NCBI RefSeq assembly: GCF_018991925.1
Contig: NW_024732415.1
Coordinates: 2,052,838 to 2,116,837, forward strand
Reading direction: 5' to 3'
Source: Homarus americanus
Lineage: Eukaryota; Arthropoda; Malacostraca; Decapoda; Nephropidae
Length of the DNA stretch: 64,000 nt
Shown piece after piece: positions 1-13,200 of the stretch. Under the pieces are notes generated by a model. The model was not told the origin of the DNA and did no database searches. It saw only the letters and a program-made list of their open reading frames with translations. Positions within the stretch are counted from its first letter, which is position 1; every line of letters starts with the position of its first letter. The position numbers and the translations under genes are program-made.

Positions 1-1
1 T

Positions 2-230
2 AGATCAGTAGATGACAAGACAAAACTTAGAATATTTCGTACTCAACAACACCTAAACAACTACTCCAAGAAGGGTCTCCGGGTGCTGTGTATGGCCAAG
101 CGGGTCCTCACAGACTCAGAGTATGAAGACTGGGCGATGAAGCACAAAGATGCAGAAAATGCTCTTTCAAACAGAGAGCACAAACTACAAGATTCTTACA
201 CCAGAATTGAGAAAAACTTGAAACTAATAG
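2..230 (+). CDS. ATP10: ATP10-like exon a (end of nucleotide-binding domain)
   Basis: The frame is open from base 2 and reads through [14 protein letters not shown], the family's conserved end of the N domain, to KNLKLIG. Donor GTTAGT at 231; the last base is codon position 1 and pairs with the GT that opens the next exon. The true 5' end of this exon may lie before the window or at the AG at bases 2-3. Confidence 0.88.
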
Positions 231-3200
231 GTTAGTCTAAACTGTAGTTCAGTTCTTGGCTTCAGTTTGGTTCTCAGGGAAAAATTCTTCTTTCTTCATC
301 CACCTGTGTCTGCTCTTATATACATGCAGTCTTTAACAGATGCGTAAAACTTAGAGAAACTAAAAAAAAAAATTTCTCTCTTTTTCACGTCAGCCTCTCT
401 GATAGGGTTGCAGTGACCAAAATTAAGAGGAGTGCTGACTCCTCCCTCATGTGTTGTCAGTCATTCTGTGTAATTGTCTTGTCATATGTGTTATGTCATG
501 TTGCTCTTGTGACACAACAGGGTGCAAGGATACCAGAGGTAATTTTCTCAACATTGCATCAATCGACCAATTTTATTTTTTAAGCACACATAGAGTACCT
601 TGATATTATGCAGTTTTGTTTATTGATAACTTTCATCCTCCTCTCTTATACCTCTTGTGCTTCCCAAACATTAGGTTATTGCTGACTGTCCATGTTGTGT
701 CCAGTGATCTATGATGACACTGGAACTCCAAATTGGTTTTGTATGTTAGACTGTTTAGATTTTTTTATCATTGTAAATGAGTGATAGTTGAGTGTGGTAA
801 GACTCATTGAAAGGATTTGAAAGTTATTCAGAAACTTAATTTTCTTTGCAGGTGCTACTGGAATAGAGGACAGATTACAGGATGGTGTTCCTGAGACCAT
901 CCAAGCTCTGAGAAATGCAGGTATTGTGGTGTGGGTCCTCACAGGAGATAAGCAAGAAACTGCCGTCAACATTGCCTATTCCTGTGCACTTTTTGTGCCA
1001 AGTATGGAGGTAAGATATATCCTGAGCATTTTGTTTGTTATACACAAGAAGCTACTTGATTGAATACAAGGGATATTTGTGGTCAACTAAACAAGTATTT
1101 AGCTTCTCAGGCAATTCTACCTTCCCATCCATTCTCTTGACTCTACTTTGTCTTCACCATTAAAACTAAAGCTCCTCACCAGGAAGACACGTTCTGGATT
1201 TTCTTCATGCACAGTTGTCTTGCATCATGTTATTTATAGCTTCTCAGAATGTCCCACAAGGATAACATGCCCAGGTTGGCTTTGGGACACACTCAGGTGA
1301 CATCTGTTCTAGTTATATTAATTTGTGATTCTGAAAAAGCTGCTCACTTCTACCTCCTCCTCTCTCCCTCCTTTCTTTGTTTTTTATGCACAGTGGTCAG
1401 AGACAAGTAAATACACACCCACATCTTCTCTCAGTCACCCTGCTTCTCCCCTAATACACTTTAATTATACAGCAGTCCTCTTGATGATAACTCATTGTCA
1501 TACAGTTTCCATGTTATGCTCTATATATATGTTCTTCTGTCAGTAACATTCACTTTATGTACTTGATTTAACACTATACATTCAAGTCCTTCATATGACA
1601 GAAATATATTGTTTGCTTTCGGATGCCATATTTTTTTCTTTTTTCCGGTAGATCCTAAAGTTAAATGCCCGCACAAAAGACCAGGCAGAGCAAACGATAC
1701 AATTCTACCTGCAACAAATAAAACAACAGGAGGAGATCTTGCAACGTAATGAGATGCAAGGAACAGTACCAGACCCTGTGGCAGCAAATAGTGGAATGAT
1801 ACAGTTTACTACTTTTCAAGAGAACAATCACAGACAGAGTGAACCAGTGAAACAGAGAGGACTTGTGGTGGACGGCAGAACACTTGTGTAAGTCTTATTT
1901 TTGTGAGGTAAATGCTTGTGTGAAGTGATGATGCTTGTTGTGAGGTAACACTAAGACACATGAGTAAAACAAATAATTTTCAGTCTTTTTTAAATCTCTT
2001 TCATCAGAGAATTTGGTGAATAATTTCCTTTACATGAGGAAGTTGTTGAAAAGATTGTATTGTAACATATTTCTTGTGTGTTTTAAAATTACTCGTTATT
2101 TAGTCTCCAGTTTTTTCAACATTGTTTTTCCTCACATCCCAGGTAAGGTCACCCCCGGCAAGGTCTTCTTGAAGGATTTTGGCTACAGATTTTATTAGAC
2201 TGCCCATAAGTTTGATATTGAGGCTTACTTTTCTAATAAGCACTTAACACTAAAGGCCATTGTAACAATTTGCTAACTGAATAATACAGTGTGGGCTTGT
2301 GTGAATTGAAGTACAGACTCTTGCTGCTTTGTTGATTTTAGCTGCTTCTGGAAACTCAACCATGCGACTGTATTTATCTCGCAAATAGGAGGGTTTCCAA
2401 CGCTTCCCGGTGTATGTGTGTGTGCGTGCGTTGTAATGTTTGGGTCTACATAGTGTCACCATATATAAACAGCTGTATCCTGCAGTGTTTATACTTTCAG
2501 ATATCAAGAATAATTTTACTATATAAACCTTACGAAGATCATCCCACCTCTAGCTTATTTTACCTTATGATTAAATACCCTAATAGAAATCAGGTTAGAT
2601 TAGGGTACCATTAGGGTGTTTAATCATCAGGTGAAATAAGCTAGAAGTGGGCTGTTCTTTACATGATCCAATTATATTAAGTAAATTTGGCTTCAGTGTC
2701 ATTGATTTATTCATTTATATATTTTTTTTTTCTCCCTACAGATATATTCTTGACCGGCGAGCAAACCTGAAGAAAGCCTTCCTTACACTGGCTGGAAAGT
2801 GCAGTGCAGTATTATGTTGTAGAGCCACGCCCCTTCAGAAAGCCCTCATTGTTCGCAGTGCCAAAGATAGCCTCAAAGTTCTCACCCTAGCTGTTGGTGA
2901 CGGTGCAAATGATGTCTCGATGATCCAGGTGAGAAGCCGTAGATCGTATACCCAGGGAGGGAGGGAGAGAGAGAGAGCAATTTTGTGATTCGTCTCCTGT
3001 TTCCCCTCCATATTTCTTATTCCTTGATCCACACTGACTATAAATGAAAGAGGAATAAGGACATTAAGATTGAGTTATATATACAGGTATATTATATTTT
3101 TGGGGGTAAGAGAAATATGTTTACAGAAGATAGGAGTTAGAGTTTCATTAAAACCTTAACTACACACAAGATCCACACAGTCATGAAATTATTCCAAGAC

Positions 3201-3489
3201 ACAGGACCGGGTAACTTCTCCAACAGGTGGCTGAAACACTGAGGGCCAATAACTTACCAATATCAGAGTTTAGTGATATGTTACATAAACAAACAACAAC
3301 CACCATCCTAAAACCCCCCACACTGGATATATGCTGTACATGATCTTCACACAACATACAAGTAACAAGTGCTAAAGCCACATGCAATCTCAGTGTTTAT
3401 CTGAAGTATGACAAGTTGCTGATGCAGAATTGTCCAAACATATAAGTTGGTACATTTCTCATAGTTATCTGTGTCAGTGCTTTGCTACT

Positions 3490-3527
<38 letters not shown>

Positions 3528-6500
3528 CACAGTACCTTATATTCTACTGGATATGTATAATAATCAGTTCTTTAAGGAAGGTTTTAAAGTCTCTCATGAC
3601 TCATCATATGATCTGGCAAATGACAGAGATTGAAATTGGTTCATTAGATACATTTGATCAAAAGTACCAATGCATTTAGTTAGATAAATACTGCAAACAT
3701 TCATTTATTTTCTGGAGTTACAGGTAATGATTAGCTTTAGTTGCTAATATTGTTTCTGTTTCCCTCAACCATCAGACAGCAGATGTGGGTGTTGGCATCT
3801 CAGGGGTAGAAGGTAGACAAGCAGTGATGGCTTCAGATTATGCCATTGCACGCTTTCGCCACCTAGAAAAATTGCTGCTAGTCCATGGCCATTGGTGCTA
3901 TGATCGACTGTCCCGTATTATTTTATATTTTTTCTACAAGAATGCTGTGAGTAGAACCTTAGTTTATCTATTTGTTTTAGTTAAGTGATTTGTATGCATA
4001 GGGCCTTAATTCTTAGCTATTATTTTGTAGAAAGACCTCTAGTAATTGCTAATTGTTCATGGGTCAAGTATGGTCAGAAACTTTAACTTGTACAAATAAT
4101 ATTAGACTTTAACCAGACATGGTTTTTGTGTACAGTACAGTACTGTATATGACAGAATCATGGACAACAACCATATTCAGGTTTTAAATGAAGATGAGAT
4201 ACAACAGGTGTGCGACATAGATACAGTACTGAGGCTTACTTCACTGATGATAAAATTTTGGAAAAGATCTGTGTCCTGAAGAAGAGGAAGAGAATGATGG
4301 TGGAGTTGATGAGGAAAGGAATGATCTTTCAAGTGATGGTTCAACCTCCTCTGGGAGTTAATGCAACATTTGTTCATTGTCTTCAGCAGACTGTGAAGAG
4401 TAACTTGGTTCTGTATTACAAACACCTTATATGTTTTGTGTTTGTTATAACAAGAAGTTACCAAATAACAAGACAGTCAAAAAAGTTTTTTTTTTTTTTG
4501 CACCCAATTTAACCCTATATCATGTAAAGTCATCCACAGTACTATCTCTTTGTACTCACAACCTCCTCACCATATAAACAAATACCACCATTAATGTTTT
4601 CACCATCACCATCATCTCTATTTTAAGAGAGGAATATTTAGATTAGTCACCGAGTGAGTTTGAATAATGAATAGGTTGAAGGCCTCAGGTGAGCATGTAG
4701 CTGATATAAGTGGTATTGTGTGCTTGATGTGGATGCCTCTGTCTTCTCTTTTCTAAATCAACAGAGATGAAATTTAAGCCAAAGTCCTCTTGGTTTTTAT
4801 TTTTTATTCTGGTGTAGATCTGTACTTTAGCTTGGATTTATATAAACACCCAGTCTTATACTGGATCTCAGTTGTGTACTGTGCAAACTGCTCTGCTATG
4901 AGTACAAATTATGCTGTTTATACTGTACCTTTGATTCCATTTATTTCCTTGTACAGTGCATATGTATATTATGGGATCTTATGGTCAGTGGTGTCTTGTA
5001 TGTTTGTGATGTTTGGTGTTGATGGTCTAAGGTCCAAACATGAGTATTGTACAAAACTGATACGTTGAGTTCAAGGTCCTTTGCACCATCTTATAAGTTC
5101 ATAAAATTCACAGGTACACCAAACTATCAGTCTCAAAGGTATGCAAACTGGAAAGGTTCTACTGTATTCAAACTTTTTCAGATTTAACCAGTGTATGTCT
5201 GTGTGGTGTGGTGTGTGTGAGTGTGTCATACATACAGCTACAGGATGTTATATAATGCCATTACTTCTTTCATAATATATCATATTTAATTATTAATATG
5301 TAATAACTATGTCCTAGCCAAATACTGTATATGTTAGTGTGTTGTTCTCTTAGTGATACTTGTTATTTGTACCTGAGAGTGCTTCATGTAACCTTGTGTT
5401 TGTATTACAGTCTTTTGTGTTGATCTTGCTGTGCTACCAGTTATATAATGGCTTCAGCGGCAGCAGCATGATAGACCAGATGTACCTGATGGTGTTTAAC
5501 CTCTTCTTCACCTCCATACCTCCTATCTTCGTGGGTATGTTCCTCACTCTATAGTTCACTAACATTTGTAGGGAAAAAGAGTTACCTATCCTAAAATTCT
5601 GCTGGAAATTTTGCCAGACATAATTTTTTGCTGAATATTTTTTGACAGGTGAAATTTATGACATCTTTAACCTCACCTGCTTAGGAAACAAACTTTGTAT
5701 TTGATTCTAACTTACATACATTACCATTTTTGGGGGCCATCGTGATACAGTATTAATTTAGGCATACCATATTCCCTGTACAGGCATCTATGATCAGGAT
5801 GCACCTGCAGAAGTGCTCCTTGCCCAGCCACAGTTATATGCCCAGGGCCGGGAGAGCCGACTCTACAAGCCTCACAGCTTCTGGGTCAACATCCTTGATG
5901 CCGTGTATCAGGCCATTGTTCTTTTCTTCTTTGCCGCTGTCGTAAGTTGAGGGAATGTTTGTTTGTGGGCGACTTAGTCAATTTGGCCTCAAATCAAATT
6001 ATTACCCATTCCTACTAGACCAAAACTAACCAAAACCTGTAGCAATTATGATATTGACCTAATTTTAATGGGCCTTCAGTCCACCAGAAGCAGCCTTACT
6101 CCTGGTTGTTGGATTAGGTTAGGGTCCAGTAGGATTAGAACCAATATGACTTGCAACTTTTTTTTTAAGACAAAGAAACTGTTTTGCATACTGGACAGTG
6201 CATAGTTTCTAGTGAGGGTCTCATTGTGGTAGAGAATTTGCCTGTGAATATTTATACAGTACATCAGAATTAAAGGGATACATTATAATGATATTATATT
6301 GCATTATGTTTACAATCCTGTGTTTATAGGAAGGTTCTTCTAAGATATAAAGATGTAATATAATGTTTTAATCTTTTAAGGGAAATTAGCTATATAAGAC
6401 AGTTACCTTTATTCATCTAGGCATGTTGTTCTTAAGCAAATATTCTGTATAAAACATCTCTCAAATGTGAATATAATTAATGTTGATACACTGCCAACCT

Positions 6501-9500
6501 TTACCACACTGCCTTCATAAAGTACCGTACATAGTAAGCTAAATATCTGTTTGTGACCATCTCAAGCTATCAGTTAATAACATCCTCCATAGAGAAGAGA
6601 AATACCTTGTTGTGGAATTGCACCATGATACAGTTGGCAACTTTCAGCACACATTACTTATTCTTATCCTTTTTTGTGTAGGATTAAAATACTTAATATT
6701 GGACCTTTAAGTAATAGAGAGATCAGACTGTTCAGAGCATCTCTTGGAAGCCATAATTCTTTTTTTACCAATGGCTGTAAGTACTGTACTGTATGTTGAT
6801 GGTCCAAGAGTCCTTTGTGAGAGAAGATACTGCAATGTGTTGTGTGTGGTTCACCTCATCACACCACCCAGCTCCCACTTCATTGACTGGTTAGAATAAT
6901 TTGGGAATTTCTCTCTCTCTCTCTCTCTCTTGATGTTATACAAGACATTACTAAAGCAGTGACATTTTCTTATCTGCTGAAAATGTTTTACTTAGTTGTG
7001 CATAAACAGGGGATCAGCATGTCCTTAAGTCTGTATCAGAAGCAACAGGTAATTGAAGGAAACAGATGTTTATAGAAGACCTCCTCATTATATTGTGTCC
7101 CTCCCTCTTTTATGCTGTTTGCCTTCCCTCTTTCTTCTTCCTTCCCATCCTCTTTGTTCTTCCTTCTTTGCCTCTTACTTAGTCCTTCCCTTCCCTTCTT
7201 CTCTCTTCCTTTTCTCTCTTCTTTACATCCTACTGACCATCATCCACTCTCACCCTCCCACCCACCTGACATAACAGTTTGTAAGGCTGATGAGTGTAAT
7301 GTATGGTCTCTACAGCTCCATGAGGATTCCAGCGCTGGGATGTACCAGTTTGGCATGACAGTTACGCATTCTTGTCTTGTTGCACAATCAATGCATATTG
7401 CTATTGAAACCAAATCATGGGTGAGTTTACTGGATTTTTTTTCTCAATTATTTTATGGTATATGTGAATACAGTATAATATTATAGTATGCATCAGGATT
7501 TTTTATTTATTTTTTTCCATCATCCTTATTTGACATCGTACTTTCTTCTCCAGACTGTGATTCATGTGCTTGGGTTGGTATTGTCCTTCTTACTGTTCTA
7601 CGGGTTTGGTGCGCTGTACACCATGACTTGTGCGGCCTGTCTTGGGGCGCCCAGTCAGTACGGGGAGCTGCCGCATGCGTTGTCATCCCCTATACACTGG
7701 CTCACTGTTCTGCTTACTGCCACACTAGCAGTCTTGCCCAGGTAAGTAGTGTGGTATTATTATTGTGATGTGTGAATTCACCTTTAGTGTAATTCAGATG
7801 TGGATGATAGAAGAGAGAGGAAGACAAGTAGGAAGATAGAAGGATAAAGTGAGGGATTACACAATGGGAGGTGGATGGACACTCAGACAGCAACAGTGAG
7901 CATGTATCATGGCATCGGGTGGATTTTAAAAGATATATATGCTGCTGATTTGTGATGCTCTTTGATTTGTTGTGGAAGATGAGAGACAGGCAGCTAGTGT
8001 GGGAAACATTTGGTAAGGCAGCTCAAAGAGGAAGTGGCAGTGTTTGAGAGACTGTGGTGCCCCTGATCCCAGCCACCTCGCACTACAGTGGAAGGATCTC
8101 ACAAGAAGGAAAAATCTGCTGTTTCCACCTTTTCCTGCTTAATAGGAGGTGGCCAGAATCAAGATTAACTATATACACACCTTAGATCTTCAATTCCTGT
8201 AAAATTTATTCTGTATATGTTGATATGCCTTCATTTACCCCTAATCATCTCAGGAAGGAGAAATAGAAGTGGAGGCTTTCCATCTGTGTTTCTGTTAACA
8301 TAGTTGAGAATTATGGCTGTGGTGCAGTAAGGGACTTTTTCAACTTTAGTGGAGGCAGAAATAACATTCTGGTGTGCCGTACTTATTATGAATGCAATGA
8401 TTGATAAAACATATGAAAACTAAACATGATATGAACATCTGTACAGAATGGTGTGGATTGAAAGACTGCATGTGTGTGGTGGTCCTTTTTCTCTCAATCC
8501 TGTAAACTCTTACCAATAGTAACAAAGGACAGCCAGAATCAAGAGCAAAACACACTCCCTTAGTCACAGTCATCAGACCTAAACAGCTGTCTTACCAAAT
8601 CTGTAATTACAGTAAGTAGGTCTAGGAAAAATTAAAGGTGCAAATGGAAAAGCAAAGTGAAGGAGTATGTTTGTGTAAATGATCTGATAATGAAGGAATG
8701 TATAAAAGTGTGAATCATTCATGATGTAATATTGGTAGAGCATATTCGGGAGTCACAAGATTTTTAATAGACTTATTATTGTATAGATTAAGTTCTTGAA
8801 AATTAAGTAATTTGTTCATGGTTACTGAGAATTTTAACATTGTTTTGGTTCAAGGTTTGTTGTGCGGGCAGTTCTGTGCAGTCTAAATCCTGATGAAGTA
8901 ACACAAGCCTTGATAGATAATAAAGGAACTCAGCATAAAGACTTCATGGTGTCCTGGTCGAGATCAACGTCATCCTCCTCTGTGTACAGGTACTTTAACC
9001 TCTCTCTCTCTAGTTACATGCTGCAGCTTTGTATAATTATGCAACTAGATTTTTGCATATATTTTTCTAGATGCTTTTGAATATATAGTTTTGGTTGGCA
9101 GAAATATATTTGGCAGCTTTATGGATAGTTATGATTATTTAGTATTGATTCAGTTGTTCTCATATTGATAAAAATTCAATTGTCTCATTGGTAAATTTTG
9201 TATTGTCAAATCAGATTACAGTAATTCACATCAGAGTGAACGGGGTAACTTCCTCATAGTTAAGATCTGTTTACTTCTGTCTTATGATTGTAATTTGCAG
9301 TTATGAAAGTATATGAAGAAAACTTTATATAGGCAAATCAGTTTTAGATGATGGATTGCCTTGTCAGGCAGGAGATAGAAGGTAGAGGTGAAAAGATACC
9401 AAGAAAATTTTAGTCTTGAAAAATCATTATTACTTGTCTGATAAGCTATAAATTATCTTTAATATATACAGGTACATATTCTGTATGCATGTTTTACATA

Positions 9501-10145
9501 GTTAGAGTTCTTCTAAAAGAATTAGTAAATATAGATATTTTAGCTTAATTTTAAATATGTTGCATGATATTCTGGCAATGGTAGTTTTACCTTAAAGCCA
9601 GTGATGCTTGCATGGTCAAGCATGTGCATTGATATAAGATGGATACTCTCATAAGAACTGCGTGACACGTGGATCACTCGCCTTACCTTTTACAGTACAA
9701 GAGAGTAACATTGGGCTACAACACAGAGTTTGGGGACTGTTGTAGTAGTAGTAGTAGTAGTATACTTGGTCACAGTGGCCCCTGGGAGTACTATCATGGT
9801 GATGGCAACTAGATGTTTAAAAGATAAAAGATTTATATTGAACTGCACAAAGATTGTAGTAAAGCAATGTCAGGTTTTTCATCTCCTCCAGTGATGAATC
9901 ATTTTCTTTGCAACATTCACACTATATATTATGTGGTCTTCTGCCATGTAGTTCTCATATTCAGAATTATTGGATATAATATGATTAGTCTGAGATATTG
10001 TCCTGATCATATTCTAGAAATACACTAAAATGGTATTACCATAGTATCTTGAGCCAGATACAGTATTGTATTGAAGTTAATGCTAATCTCCATACACATA
10101 GGTGATAATTACCCCAGACACTCACCTACTCACTCTTGACTTCTG

Positions 10146-10205
<60 letters not shown>

Positions 10206-13200
10206 ACCATCACATGTTCACTGTTTTCACTTCTGTTTGGAGAGTGGTGGAAGACAAGGGTGGAAAGTAACAGGAGATGACTAACATAAGTTGAAAAATT
10301 CACACTTACTTGCTCACATCCTCAACACACATACACAATATATAAAGTGAAGCTAAGCATCCACATCAATTTACACCACTTCACATCAGTTCAGAAGCAA
10401 ATTGAATTAATGTGGCTGCTAAGATTCACTTTATATACTGAATAATTATGTAAGTTTAGGACATGAAAGAGTCTGTGTGGATATTTCTGCTTCTCACATT
10501 TTAATGAATGTGCACCTTCCTTGTGTCCCACTGCTGCACATTTCATGCCAGTTCCTGTATCTTTATATTTTATATGTAACCTGTAGTGATTATATTTAAG
10601 GATGTATTTGTGGTGGTAAGTGTAGATAATGAAGTGGTTTTGCCAGTTGCCATAGATATGCTTAATGGATATAGACAGCAGGAAGAGAGGACTATTTCTC
10701 CTTATGGATGGTGTTCACCACAGAAGTCTTCCATAAAGGTTGCCTGAACCATAATTTACTCCAAAATTTGAGCTGTGTACTGCACTGTACAGTTCAACTC
10801 CCTCACACGTACAACTTTTATTTGCACCAGTAATTGTTAACATCAGCTTCATGTTGAGGATGAAGTTGTGGGCAGTTTGTTCGGCGTGTTAATCACAGAT
10901 ATGAAACTCCTGCCTGCAACAGTTTTCATTTTAAGGGGAAATATGGTCCAGGGCAGTCTGAATCACAGTAAATCTCATGTGGGTTGCTAGTGACAATCTT
11001 TTAAAGGGAGGTTGTACTGATACCTAATCAGGTATTTTCAAAGTTTAATACTTTAAAAAATAAATTGTCTAAATATGAAACTGAGTTTAGGTGATACATG
11101 ACTTTCACTCTGTTTGAAGCCTTGATTTATTATTTATTATTCATTTATTCTGTTTCTTAATTCGGCATAGCACCACTAGACCCACACCCCCATATGCACT
11201 ATACCCTGTACTATAATAATCAAGCCTCAGTTATATCTGCGCTCGGTTAATGTGCATATGTGTGTGTGTACTCTAAAAAGAAATGGTAATAATGACATGT
11301 AATTAATGAAGATTTGACCATGCATGTACAGTATATATATCTTTTAAGGCTTTATCTTTAATTTTATCTTGGCCATGCACTCAACACTTGATTTCAACCT
11401 TCCTCGCTGCAGGCGCCGAGATCCTGACTCCTAATACATTTCTTCGGTCAGTGGGAAGGCAATGTTAATACACAAGTTTGTTGATCCGGAGATCACGGAG
11501 AATGAAAGTTCACAGTTTGTGGTGATAATTTCAATTTTCCTGCTCGAGGGATTAATAAAGGTTGGATTTTACACGTATGGTAGAAGTGTTAGATCTTCTG
11601 TACTAATTGTCTTGCATTGAATTGTGTACGTTCATAAAAAAGAAAAACAACCACATACTAGTAGCACTGGGTTAACATTGTTTTCCACGACCCCACTGAA
11701 TTCTCTCCTGGCCATGAAGGACTTGAACCAGGTTTGTTGCATGCTCTTTTCTCTTACTTTATACCTTAAGAATGTTTATGACAGTATCTATGCACAGGAC
11801 ATTCACTGTTTCTCTACATACATTATGCATTGTGTTACCTACAATGTTCACCCATTTTCTTAATTTATGTCTTATATATATAGTACTGTACTGTAGTATA
11901 TGGTAATAGTTTAATACATATAATTATTCCATTTGACAAAAGAGATAGTTTAATGCATATACAGTATAGTATACAGTTATTATTTTTAGTGAATCATTAT
12001 CAAGTTTCATTATATTCTACCTCAAAGAAACTGTCTTAGTTAACCTTTACTGTAATCATAGTGAGATTTAGAAACTCTAGTGACCCTACTAACTGTTGTT
12101 AAATTATTCTCCTAGCATTACTAGAATACTACAGTACTACTTAATGGTGTTCATGAATTAAGTCTTGATATTGTTTACTTCTCTGTTCCCTGTACCATTT
12201 GCTCCTACTGTAAATATACCAGTAATTGTTGTTGATCTCCCTCATGAGGGGCAGATAACTTGTATTTTCAGTCCTGTTCATGTCGCATTAATCATTAAAT
12301 ATAAACTAGTCTGATTTTTTCCTCAGACAAAGAACTTACCATGTTGACAGCTCTGTAATTTGATTTAACATAAACCACCATAAGTAGAAGTAATAGCAGA
12401 GGTAAATACTGTACTCTTTACAATACTCTTGGTAGTAGTCACTCCTTGCACACTATTAAGGTCAAGGTACTGTTGTAGTGTTAGTTATAAAAAGTATTAG
12501 GTATAACTAATATTTTGCTTTTTTTTAGTTTAATTACTGTACTATTATTATTATTATTATTTCTCGTTTCCAATATTATAAACGGGATCACTAAGTCTCG
12601 GGTAGCACATAATGATAACTTGCCATACAGCATCTTTTAAGCGGGATTTAACTTTTAGTAGTCATTGTACTTCAGAAAAGTACAAGCACTTTTTCTAAGT
12701 GAGTTCTAAGTTACTGGTTCATGTACAGGTACTGAAATAAACACCCTGATTCTGATTGTTGGTAGGATTAATTAAAAAGTATTACAGTACTTGGAGATCA
12801 TTGAAATATTGTAGGTTTCATTATATGTGTCCTTGGATAATCTGATTACATTTCCAAGGAATTAGGTTGACTTTTGCACTTTTTTTTATTGTGTTTTGGC
12901 CAATTGAGGACAAGTGAGTTTCACAAGCACAATATTAATTTTTGAACACAATCTGTGCTCATTGCACTGTATTGCCGTGAAAACTTAGTAGCGCAAAAAA
13001 ATTGCTCCCATATCCAGAAATCATACAGTAGATGTCAGGCTGTTCATAAATATAACCTTGTTTGAGAAGTAACTTCAGTTTGATCTATGGGAATTTTGAT
13101 TAACATTTATCCTCAGTATCTATGTACTGTTCTGTATAGGAAGGTTATTATTTATCTCACTATTTTTAAAATAAAAGTTGAGGGGGATAAGCCAATCCAT

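Noticed and set aside
7053..7274. Overlapping long open frames rich in Ser, Leu, Pro
   Set aside because: They come from a C/T-rich tract; no domain, and only the end after 7316 belongs to a real exon.
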